Shown: positions 24,900 through 31,404 of the stretch, piece after piece
How positions within the stretch are numbered: the first letter of the stretch is position 1
How the letters are laid out: each line of letters opens with the position of its first letter
Origin: Alphaproteobacteria bacterium
GTDB lineage: Bacteria; Pseudomonadota; Alphaproteobacteria; UBA828
Direction: 5' to 3'
Assembly (NCBI GenBank): GCA_011523425.1
Contig: WTGU01000146.1
Coordinates: forward strand, 62,001 to 126,000
Length of the DNA: 64,000 nt
The notes under the pieces: model-generated
Databases searched by the model: none
What the model saw: only the letters and a program-made list of their open reading frames with translations
Told to the model about the DNA's origin: nothing
Position numbers and translations under genes: made by a program

Positions 24900-24921
24900 G
24901 GTAGTGGGCTAGTTTGAAATC
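24900..24921 (+). repeat. Left terminal inverted repeat of the element
   Basis: The repeat starts GGTAGTGGGCTAGTTTG and matches the right end over 22 consecutive bases; the next base differs. The transposase stop codon (24909-24911 on the complementary strand) is inside it. The GGT start resembles classical IS1 ends. Confidence 0.92.
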
Positions 24922-25799
24922 TGCCGCTTGCGGTATGGCCCGCGCGGACCAGGCTTGGGCATCGCGTCCTCGGTGATCTGCACCAAGTCCTCGATGTCCC
25001 AGAGACGATCCGTGACGCCTGCGGCCATGGCTGGGCTGATACCGCCCAGGCTCTGGTGAGGCCGGCAGAAGTTGTAGTGCATGAAATGCAGCGCCACGCT
25101 GTGCGCGTGGTTCTCGATCTTCTTGGAGAAGGCGTTGGTCAGTCGGGTGAAGCGCCGGATCGACATGCGCATGGTCAGGTTCTGCCGCTCGACGTAGGAC
25201 GTGCTCACCGCTGCCGGATCGGGACTGCCCTCGATCTTGCGCTTGCGGATGCCGGTGCACTCCGCCGGCGAGTACCGCTTCTCGTCGCCCTTGCCGCCCG
25301 CAGAGCCGTACAGCTTCACAAGCTGCGCATAGTCCACATCGCCGCCGAAGGCACCCTCGACGGCCTCCAGGTACGCCTTGTGGCCGTCGCTGGTGAGCTG
25401 GACGCGTTTCGCCAGGCGAGGCCGCAGGTCGTCCATGAACTCAATCGCGGTGGCGCTAGAGCGATCCCCGATCTGCCATGACGGGACAAGCTTGGTGTCC
25501 GCGCAGATCGCCGTCCAGGTCCACACGTCGCCGGCCTCCGGCGGTGCAGACTTGGCGCGCGCGACGTTCTTGTCCTTCGCATAGATGAACGACCAGATCT
25601 CGTCCACCTGGATGCGCTCGCACGGGAGATCGCGCAGCGCCTCGTCCTGATAGGCCGCGCTGGCCTTTCCCGCGTTGACGAGCAGCTTCATCACGGTAGA
25701 CTTGCTCACGTCTGCCGTGCGCGCCGTGGCGCGGACGCTCATGCCCTCCACCAAGAGACGGAGGATCAGGCAGCGCTTCTCGAAAGGCAGTATGTTCAT
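24909..25799 (-). CDS. IS1-family-type DDE transposase
   Basis: This 296-aa transposase begins 'MNILPFEKRCLILRLLVEG' with an N-terminal helix-turn-helix ('SVRATARTADVSKSTVMKLL'). Probable acidic catalytic residues are in 'IQVDEIWSFIYAKDKNVA', 'LTSDGHKAYLEAV' and 'SYVERQNLTMRM'. The form is the single-frame version annotated as IS1 family in many alphaproteobacteria, without the frameshift of enteric IS1. The C-terminus includes 'FCRPHQSLGGISPAMAAG', common in these transposases. The reading frame is intact, so the element may be active. Confidence 0.9.
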   Translation of the reverse strand: MNILPFEKRCLILRLLVEGMSVRATARTADVSKSTVMKLLVNAGKASAAYQDEALRDLPCERIQVDEIWSFIYAKDKNVARAKSAPPEAGDVWTWTAICADTKLVPSWQIGDRSSATAIEFMDDLRPRLAKRVQLTSDGHKAYLEAVEGAFGGDVDYAQLVKLYGSAGGKGDEKRYSPAECTGIRKRKIEGSPDPAAVSTSYVERQNLTMRMSIRRFTRLTNAFSKKIENHAHSVALHFMHYNFCRPHQSLGGISPAMAAGVTDRLWDIEDLVQITEDAMPKPGPRGPYRKRQISN

Positions 25800-25858
25800 G
25801 CCGCCAATATGGCAGCATGGCGCATGGGTGTCAAGCAGAAGGGTTACATTGAATATGC

Positions 25859-26140
25859 CTACTGCATTCTCGGATTTGGATCGTTCACAAGCTCCGGCAT
25901 CTGAAACCGGGTGTACGTCGCCACCAACAAGCGCTGCATCGTCCGAAGACGATTCTTTTGATTTGGATCAAGCTCTTCGGGAGCTGATGCGCGAGATAGG
26001 GCTGTCAGAAGATGTAGTGAATGCCTTGCGCACCCCGGCATTTGACCGAACTCTTGGAGATATTGCCCCAAAATCTTAACGAAGGCGCTCTCAGCAGAAG
26101 CACTGTATGCTAGCGCAACAATGTCCTCATCATCGCTCAT
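25859..26140 (-). CDS. Hypothetical protein, element cargo
   Basis: This 93-aa acidic-to-neutral protein ('MSDDEDIVALAYSASAESAF' at its start) has no motif I recognise. It is supported by a good ribosome site, AGGAAAGG, 6 nt before ATG 26140, and by a start downstream of the lipoprotein gene in the same direction. The local GC content is clearly lower than the host genome. A plus-strand frame overlaps it (25855-26079) but lacks a ribosome site. A role in element maintenance or regulation is possible but unproven. Confidence 0.55.
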   Translation of the reverse strand: MSDDEDIVALAYSASAESAFVKILGQYLQEFGQMPGCARHSLHLLTALSRASAPEELDPNQKNRLRTMQRLLVATYTRFQMPELVNDPNPRMQ

Positions 26141-26171
26141 GACAGCCCTTTCCTGTCGTGGGTGGAGAGGT

Positions 26172-26191
26172 CCGGCGGTGGCAGCCGCCGG
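26172..26191 (-). terminator. GC-rich hairpin after lipoprotein gene
   Basis: CCGGCGG (26172-26178) and CCGCCGG (26185-26191) form a perfect 7-bp stem with a 6-nt loop, 11 nt past the lipoprotein stop. No T-run follows, so it may be a stability or Rho-type element rather than an intrinsic terminator. Confidence 0.4.
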
Positions 26192-26202
26192 GCCTCGTGA
26201 TT

Positions 26203-27294
26203 CTACTCTCGAAGCGCGCCGAATACTCCATCCAGCCGGTCACGCTTGAACGTTCCGCCCACCGCTTCATGCCCGGCGCCGTAGAAGGCACCGTTGAGGG
26301 ATTCGAAACCGCTGCGGTGGCTGAACGCGCCGTTCGTCAACGCCAGGCCGTCCCATGCCATGTCGGCGTGTCCTCCCGAGAAGCCGGTGAAATCCACGTC
26401 GATGGTCACGGCCGAGAAGTCCATTTCCAGGCGGGCTGACCCTTCGACCGGCGTACCAAGCTTCTCCGGGTGGGCATCGTAGGCCCGGACATCGCCGGTC
26501 CAGACCGCTGAACCGAGCGCCGGGTTACTGCCTGTGCGCGTTCCTTCGGTGTGCAGATCGTAGTCATCGGACGAGAAGATGTTGGTGTTCTCGCGGATGA
26601 CGGCTTTGAAGAGCGTCGATGCGCCCTGCGTCACCTCGACACCCCAATCGCCGAAGTCGTAGACGGGGCGCGTGCCCGAGAAGGTGCCGGGGAAGCGCCC
26701 GCCAACTGTGGTGACCGAGTAGGAGGACGTGCCGGTCCGGCGCGCGGTGCCGATCTGCGCGAGCATGGCAGAATCGGCAGGGGTTCCGGCCATGTCGTCG
26801 TCGGGCGGCGGCTCTCCGTTGCCGTTGCCTGCTGCGGCCTCGAGTTCTGCAACCCTGGCCTCGAGCATTGCCACCTGGGCGCGAAGCGCCGTCCTGTCGG
26901 CATTAGCGGTGGCCAGAGCTGCGCGAGCCGTGGTCAATGCAGCGTTCGCCGTCGCCAGCTCCGATGTGAGCCTGGAGATCTCGGCGGTATCGGCGTCGTC
27001 ATCCGCCATGGCTTGCGCGAGTGCCATCTGGGCCTCGTCCCGCGCGTTCTCGGCCACCATGACGCGCGTATTGAGATCGTCGATCTCGGCCTGCTTGGCC
27101 TCGATTTCCGCCTGAGCGGCGGTGAGGCTGGCGTTTGCGGCGGCCAAGTCGGTCCTGGCCGTTGCCAGCGCCTCTTCGGCGGTCTTGAGCTTCGCCATCA
27201 AGGCGGCATCCCCGTCATCGTCATGGAGACACCCTGAGACGAGTAGGGCGGCCGCGCCGATCGCAGTGAGACCCATCCCGATACGTGTTTTCAT
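26203..27294 (-). CDS. TbpB-like surface lipoprotein with long coiled coil, element cargo
   Basis: The 363-aa product starts at ATG 27294 and has a lipoprotein signal ('AALLVSGC', lipid-modified Cys near residue 21). Residues about 30-165 are an alanine-rich heptad coiled coil ('AEEALATARTDLAAANASL' and similar). The last 200 residues resemble the small beta-barrel of transferrin-binding-protein-B-like proteins, with the end motif 'GAFYGAGHEAVGGTF' then 'GVFGALRE'. Such domains sit on the outer surface and bind host or environmental ligands. Finding one inside an insertion element is unusual. Its 5' leader carries a strong hairpin. Confidence 0.85.
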   Translation of the reverse strand: MKTRIGMGLTAIGAAALLVSGCLHDDDGDAALMAKLKTAEEALATARTDLAAANASLTAAQAEIEAKQAEIDDLNTRVMVAENARDEAQMALAQAMADDDADTAEISRLTSELATANAALTTARAALATANADRTALRAQVAMLEARVAELEAAAGNGNGEPPPDDDMAGTPADSAMLAQIGTARRTGTSSYSVTTVGGRFPGTFSGTRPVYDFGDWGVEVTQGASTLFKAVIRENTNIFSSDDYDLHTEGTRTGSNPALGSAVWTGDVRAYDAHPEKLGTPVEGSARLEMDFSAVTIDVDFTGFSGGHADMAWDGLALTNGAFSHRSGFESLNGAFYGAGHEAVGGTFKRDRLDGVFGALRE

Positions 27295-27382
27295 GCTTCT
27301 CTCCCTGTGTCGCTCGGCTCCGGCCTGGTGCCGGGCCGTTGCAACGATCACAGGTTGAGTGAAAGCCCTGCCTATTCGCCTG

Positions 27383-27403
27383 GGCCGGGGAGCTACCCCG
27401 GCC
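27383..27403. other. Strong hairpin in lipoprotein 5' leader
   Basis: GGCCGGGG (27383-27390) and CCCCGGCC (27396-27403) form a perfect 8-bp stem with a 5-nt loop, about 90 nt upstream of the lipoprotein start. It could be an attenuator or an RNA-stability element in the divergent intergenic region of the mobile element (27295-27522). A weaker repeat CACGCT...AGCGTG is at 27481-27500. Confidence 0.4.
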
Positions 27404-27522
27404 GGGTCTTGAGGCTGTTGTATTCGGCAGGCGACCCGACAGAGCGGGCAACCTGGATCGTTGCAGGGGAGAGTGTAGCACACGCTTTATGAACAGCGTG
27501 CGTATGTGGTAGCATCGCGGTC

Positions 27523-27702
27523 ATGGCGTTGATGCTGTCGAAAACCTACGATGCGCTCGTTGCTGCAGGCGCGCCCGAGGACAAGGCCCGCGCCGCCGCT
27601 GAAGAAGTGGCGGGGATGAATGCGCGACTCATCCGGCTGGAGATCACCACAAGCATCGGCGCGGTAGGCGTCCTGATCCTACTACTCAAGGCGTTCATCT
27701 GA
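27523..27702 (+). CDS. 59-aa membrane-anchored micro-protein, element cargo
   Basis: The protein has an N-terminal amphipathic part ('MLSKTYDALVAAGAPEDKA') followed by a C-terminal membrane helix ('TTSIGAVGVLILLLKAFI'). It looks like a short version of DUF1640/CCDC90-type proteins, which are coiled coils with a terminal membrane helix; this is a weak resemblance. It overlaps the next gene by one base (TGATG), indicating coupled translation. It is divergent from the lipoprotein gene. Confidence 0.6.
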   Translation: MALMLSKTYDALVAAGAPEDKARAAAEEVAGMNARLIRLEITTSIGAVGVLILLLKAFI

Positions 27703-27917
27703 TGACCAAGGCACCGAAGCGCCCCCGCGACCCCAACCAGCTCGGGAAGAAGATCGTTGATCTCGCGACCGGGCAGGATCAGGACGAGGTCCAGGCGGTA
27801 GATGCGAAGAAGCGGGACGCTGGGCGCAAGGGAGGCGCGGCCCGTGCTGGCTCCCTCAGCTCGTCCGAGAGGTCGGAGATCGCCCGCGCCGCCGCAGGGG
27901 CGCGCTGGGAACGATGA
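27702..27917 (+). CDS. 71-aa basic protein with KGG/ARW motif, element cargo
   Basis: This small, charged protein begins 'MTKAPKRPRDPNQLGKKIVD' and ends 'SSERSEIARAAAGARW' plus 'ER'. The 'RKGGAARA...LS..ER..IA..AA.ARW' pattern is known from many short alphaproteobacterial proteins often annotated as histone-like or hypothetical, some of them near transposases. It overlaps its neighbours by 1 and 4 bases, so all three form one translationally coupled unit. Nucleic-acid binding is plausible from its basic character only. Confidence 0.65.
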   Translation: MTKAPKRPRDPNQLGKKIVDLATGQDQDEVQAVDAKKRDAGRKGGAARAGSLSSSERSEIARAAAGARWER

Positions 27918-28111
27918 CACGCCGCGAACTGCTGGCGAGTGCGTCAATCGCTGTGATCGCGCAAGCCATGCCGATCTATGAAGCGGCCCGGCGCTTGGTG
28001 CCGCCGCCAGACGTTCATCTGAAGACGGCGCTACGTGCGTCTGGCCTGGGAAGCGCTACCCCTGGAAAGCGCCGCAACCCAGTCCCCGATCAACCCATAA
28101 AGCTCGCCTGA
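27914..28111 (+). CDS. 65-aa hypothetical protein ending in the right inverted repeat
   Basis: The product starts 'MTRRELLASASIAVIAQAMP' with a short hydrophobic stretch after two arginines, and then a proline-rich, basic tail. It starts at an ATGA overlap with the 71-aa gene. Its TGA (28109-28111) enters the right inverted repeat. The translation past residue 40 has low complexity, so the true end may have been set by the element boundary. No family is recognised. Confidence 0.45.
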   Translation: MTRRELLASASIAVIAQAMPIYEAARRLVPPPDVHLKTALRASGLGSATPGKRRNPVPDQPIKLA

Positions 28112-28131
28112 TTTCAAACTAGCCCACTACC
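28110..28131 (-). repeat. Right terminal inverted repeat of the element
   Basis: This is the exact reverse complement of 24900-24921 over 22 bases, ending CCCACTACC at 28131. It is followed directly by the second copy of the 8-bp target duplication. Confidence 0.92.
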
Positions 28132-28139
28132 CCTTGTTG
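28132..28139. other. Target site duplication, right
   Basis: CCTTGTTG is identical to 24892-24899. The insertion lies about 125 bp upstream of the betaine importer start, in what was probably its upstream region. Confidence 0.9.
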
Positions 28140-28263
28140 CCACGGCTCTCCCGGGCTGACTATGATCGGCTTGTGAGGGGCCTGTCGTGCCGGCGGGTCC
28201 CCGACAAGGCATTGCGCAGCAAGAACAAGCGGCCACGGCGCGATGCAGACAGGGAGCTGTCCA

Positions 28264-29265
28264 ATGCGAAAGCTGACAATGTCACTGGCGGTGGCACTCA
28301 TGGTTGCCGGCGCCCTGATGCTTGCGCGCGGTGCCGATGCGGCCTGCGGCAAGGTGACGATCGCGGAGATGACGTGGGCGTCGGCCGGCGTCGCGGCCCA
28401 TGTCGAGGATATCATCCTCAAGGAAGGCTACGGCTGCGATACCGAGATCGTGCCCGGCGACACGGTGCCCACCGTCACATCGATGACGGAGAAGGGCGAG
28501 CCCGACATCGCGCCCGAGATCTGGATCAACTCCGCGCGCGAGGTCGTCGAGGCGGCGGTGGCCGAGGGCCGCCTCGCGATCGCCGGCGAGATCCTCTCCG
28601 ACGGCGGCGAGGAAGGCTGGTGGGTGCCTGACTACGTGGTGGAGCAGAATCCGGAGCTCACCACTCTGCAGGAGATCATCAAGCGGCCCGACCTCTTCCC
28701 CGACAAGGAGGAGCCGGGCAAGGGTCGCTTCTACGGCTGCCCGCCGGGCTGGGCCTGCGAGTACGTCAACGCCAATCTCTTCAGGGCCTACGGGCTCGAC
28801 GACGCGGGCTTTACCCTCTTCAACCCGGGCTCGGGCGAGGGGCTGGCAGGCGCGATCGCCAGCGCCTACGAGCGCGGCAACCCGATCTTCGCCTACTACT
28901 GGGCGCCGACCGCGTTGCTCGGCAACTACCCGATGGTGAAGCTGGGCGGGATGGTGCACGACCCCGAGACGTGGCCCTGCATCATCGACAAGGATTGCGC
29001 CGACCCGCAGCCCAACATGTACGCGAAGTCGGTGGTGATCACGGTGGTGACCTCGAGCTTCGCCGAGTCCGCGCCGGAAGCCTTCGCGTTCGTCTCCAAC
29101 GTGTCCTGGCCGAACAGCTTGGTGAACAGCGTCCTGGCGTGGAAGGACTCGAATCAGGCGACCACGCGGGAAGCGGCCGAGTACTTCCTCAAGAACCATG
29201 AGGACGTGTGGACCGCCTGGGTGCCCGAAGACGTCGCGGCCAAGGTGAAGGCGGCCATGATGTAG
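28264..29265 (+). CDS. proX: Betaine/quaternary-amine ABC transporter, substrate-binding protein
   Basis: This 333-aa periplasmic protein of the OpuAC family has a signal peptide ending near 'GADA'. It then reads 'CGKVTIAEMTWASAGVAAHV' and has several Trp/Tyr residues expected for a cation-pi ligand box ('EGWWVPDYVV', 'FAYYWAPTALLG'). The Cys pairs ('CGKV..CDTE', 'GCPPGWACE') may form disulfides. It begins the three-gene import operon proX-proW-proV. ATG 28264 follows GGGAGCTGTCC. The insertion element ends 132 bp upstream, so native promoter control may have changed. Confidence 0.9.
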   Translation: MRKLTMSLAVALMVAGALMLARGADAACGKVTIAEMTWASAGVAAHVEDIILKEGYGCDTEIVPGDTVPTVTSMTEKGEPDIAPEIWINSAREVVEAAVAEGRLAIAGEILSDGGEEGWWVPDYVVEQNPELTTLQEIIKRPDLFPDKEEPGKGRFYGCPPGWACEYVNANLFRAYGLDDAGFTLFNPGSGEGLAGAIASAYERGNPIFAYYWAPTALLGNYPMVKLGGMVHDPETWPCIIDKDCADPQPNMYAKSVVITVVTSSFAESAPEAFAFVSNVSWPNSLVNSVLAWKDSNQATTREAAEYFLKNHEDVWTAWVPEDVAAKVKAAMM

Positions 29266-29423
29266 TCCGCGGGCGCGCGGGTCAGACGCCGCTCGTCACC
29301 GCGCGCGCCGGCCCGCTCCCCCGCCCCGTCCCGGCGCGCCGTGTGGCCGCCGGGACGGGGCGTCGCGCCGGCGTGGAGTGCGAGCGGGTTGTCCTCGGGG
29401 AGCCGAACCGGGGAGCGTGAACC

Positions 29424-30305
29424 GTGACCGACTGGGTCCTGAACTTTCCCACTCTCGACATCGCCACGCTGCGCGCCGTCCACAAGTCCATCGACGCGGC
29501 GTACAAGACGTTCTCGCGCAACTACGGCGATGCTATCGAGAGCGTCTTCGACCCGCTCCTCTGGCTCCTGATCAAGTTCGAGTGGGTCCTGCTCAACGCC
29601 CCCTGGTGGGTGATCGTGCTCGCGATCGCAGGCATCTGCTACAGCGCGAGCCGGCGCGTGCGGCTGAGCCTCGGCGTCATCGTCGCCTTCCTCGTCATCG
29701 GTGTCCTCGGCATGTGGGAGGACACGATGCGCACGCTCGCCATCATCTTCGTCGCCACCCTCATCGCCATCGCCATCGGCATCCCCCTCGGCATCGCCAT
29801 GTCGCGCTCCGACCGCATGCAGGCGTTCATGACGCCGATCCTCGACGTAATGCAGACGATGCCGATCTTCGTCTATCTGATTCCTGTGGTGATGCTCTTC
29901 GGCCTCGGCAAGATACCGGGGCTGATCGCGGTGGTGATCTACGCCGTGCCGCCGGTGATCCGGCTGACCAACCTCGGCATCCGCCTGGTGGACCAGGAGG
30001 TACTGGAGGCGGCGGACGCCTTCGGTGCCGGCACCTGGCGCAGGCTCTTCGGCGTCCAGTTGCCGCTGGCGCTCCCCAACATCATGGCCGGCGTCAACCA
30101 GACCATCATGATGGCGCTCTCGATGGTGGTGATCGCCTCGATGATCGGCGTCAAGGGCCTCGGCATGCCGGTGCTCCAGGCGGTCACCAACCAGTACTTC
30201 GCTCTCGGGCTCTTCAACGGGGCGGCGGTGGTGGGGCTCGCGATCGTCTTCGACCGGGTGACCCAGAGCTACGGCCGGCGCATCCAGGCGCAGCGGCAGG
30301 CATGA
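29424..30305 (+). CDS. proW: Betaine/quaternary-amine ABC transporter, permease
   Basis: The 293-aa inner-membrane protein is of the OpuAB/ProW type. About six to seven hydrophobic helices follow an amphipathic N-terminal region, and the coupling motif 'EAADAFGAGTWRRLFGVQLPLALPNIMAG' carries the EAA loop. The segment 'LDVMQTMPIFVYLIPVVMLFG' is highly characteristic of proline/glycine betaine permeases. It lies 158 bp after the binding protein and 4 bp before the ATPase gene. No fused binding domain is present. Confidence 0.92.
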   Translation: MTDWVLNFPTLDIATLRAVHKSIDAAYKTFSRNYGDAIESVFDPLLWLLIKFEWVLLNAPWWVIVLAIAGICYSASRRVRLSLGVIVAFLVIGVLGMWEDTMRTLAIIFVATLIAIAIGIPLGIAMSRSDRMQAFMTPILDVMQTMPIFVYLIPVVMLFGLGKIPGLIAVVIYAVPPVIRLTNLGIRLVDQEVLEAADAFGAGTWRRLFGVQLPLALPNIMAGVNQTIMMALSMVVIASMIGVKGLGMPVLQAVTNQYFALGLFNGAAVVGLAIVFDRVTQSYGRRIQAQRQA

Positions 30306-30309
30306 CGGC

Positions 30310-31383
30310 ATGACCATGCCCGGCAGCGAGGGGATCCACGTCGGCGGCCTCTACAAGGTGTTCGGCGCCAATCCGGCTGGCGTCATGCCCTACGTGCACG
30401 AAGGCATGGGCAAGCAGGAGCTGCTGGAAGACCACGGCCACGTGCTCGGGCTGCGCGACATCAATCTGGATGTGGCCCCGCACAGCATCCAGGTCGTCAT
30501 GGGGCTCAGCGGCTCGGGCAAGTCCACCCTCGTGCGCCACATCAACCGCCTGATCGACCCGACCGAAGGCGATATCCGCATCGACGGGGAGGACATGCTC
30601 GCCCTCGACGCTGCAGCGCTCAAGCAGCTCCGGCGCTACAAGATCAGCATGGTGTTCCAGCGCTTCGCGCTGTTCCCGCACCGGACCGTGATGGAGAACG
30701 TGGGCTACGGGCTTGCGCTCCAGGGCCTTGCTAGGAGCGCCCGCGCGGCGCGCGCGGCGCGCTGGGTGGAACGTGTCGGGCTCCAGGGCTACGAGGACTC
30801 CTATCCCCATCACCTCTCGGGCGGCATGCAGCAGCGGGTCGGCCTCGCCCGCGCGCTCGCGACCGATGCGGACATCCTGCTGATGGACGAGGCCTTCAGC
30901 GCGCTCGATCCGCTGATCCGCTCGGACATGCGGGCGCTGCTGCTCGACCTGCAGCACGAGCTGCACAAGACCATCGTGTTCGTCACCCACGACCTCGAGG
31001 AAGCCATCGAGATCGGCGACCGCATCGCGATCCTGCGCGACGGCGAGGTCGTCCAGAACGGCGATTCGCAGGATATCGTGCTACGCCCGGCGGACTCCTA
31101 CATCGCCGACTTCACGAAGAGCATCAATCGCGGCCGGGTCATTCGCGTGGGCTCCATCATGGAGCCGCTCAGGCCGGACCTCGCGGGGCCCGACTGCGCC
31201 CACGACATGACGATCGAGGATGCGCTGCCGCTGGCGGTCGCATCGCCCGGCGGCGAGGCCAGGGTGGTGAGCGCGGAAGGGGAGCCGGTCGGCGCCGTGT
31301 CACTCGGCGCCCTGGTGCGCGCCCTCGGCAACAGCCGGGAGGCCGACCGGGCGGCGGCGGGGGCCGCCGGGCCCGGCGCCTAG
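30310..31383 (+). CDS. proV: Betaine/quaternary-amine ABC transporter, ATP-binding subunit
   Basis: The 357-aa ATPase has Walker A 'GLSGSGKSTLVRH', Q-loop 'VFQRFALFPH', signature 'LSGGMQQRVGLARAL', Walker B 'ILLMDEAFSALDPL' and H-loop 'FVTHDLEEA', matching ProV/OpuAA. The extended N-terminus ('GGLYKVFGANPAGVMPYV') is typical for this subgroup. The C-terminus after residue 270 is a degenerate CBS-like regulatory region, possibly an ionic-strength sensor as in OpuA; that is inference. It ends 18 bp from the convergent hydantoinase gene. Confidence 0.93.
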   Translation: MTMPGSEGIHVGGLYKVFGANPAGVMPYVHEGMGKQELLEDHGHVLGLRDINLDVAPHSIQVVMGLSGSGKSTLVRHINRLIDPTEGDIRIDGEDMLALDAAALKQLRRYKISMVFQRFALFPHRTVMENVGYGLALQGLARSARAARAARWVERVGLQGYEDSYPHHLSGGMQQRVGLARALATDADILLMDEAFSALDPLIRSDMRALLLDLQHELHKTIVFVTHDLEEAIEIGDRIAILRDGEVVQNGDSQDIVLRPADSYIADFTKSINRGRVIRVGSIMEPLRPDLAGPDCAHDMTIEDALPLAVASPGGEARVVSAEGEPVGAVSLGALVRALGNSREADRAAAGAAGPGA

Positions 31384-31389
31384 GCCAAC

Positions 31390-31404
31390 TAGGCCGACGG
31401 CCTA
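31390..31404. terminator. Hairpin at convergent proV / hydantoinase junction
   Basis: TAGGCC (31390-31395), loop GAC, GGCCTA (31399-31404) forms a perfect 6-bp stem in an 18-bp gap and includes the hydantoinase stop codon. It may serve both genes as a compact bidirectional terminator, though no T-runs are present. Confidence 0.45.

Larger units (their letters stand above)
24900..28131. mobile_element. IS1-family-type insertion element with cargo genes (3,232 bp)
   Basis: The element is bounded by 22-bp perfect inverted repeats beginning GGTAGTGGGCTAG (24900-24921 and 28110-28131) and flanked by an 8-bp direct repeat. It holds an IS1-type transposase, a 93-aa protein, a TbpB-like lipoprotein on the minus strand, and three overlapping micro-genes on the plus strand. 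Ordinary IS1-type elements carry only the transposase, so this one carries about 2.2 kb of extra genes. Both outermost genes end inside the inverted repeats. Intact repeats and duplication suggest a recent, single-event insertion. Confidence 0.93.

Noticed and set aside
25855-26079. Plus-strand frame opposite the 93-aa cargo gene
   Set aside because: No ribosome site; the minus-strand gene has AGGAAAGG at proper spacing. Either could still be wrong because both are short.
27377-27520. tRNA-like or recombination-site sequence in the mobile element
   Set aside because: Strong hairpins are present but no cloverleaf, no core attachment repeat and no integrase gene.
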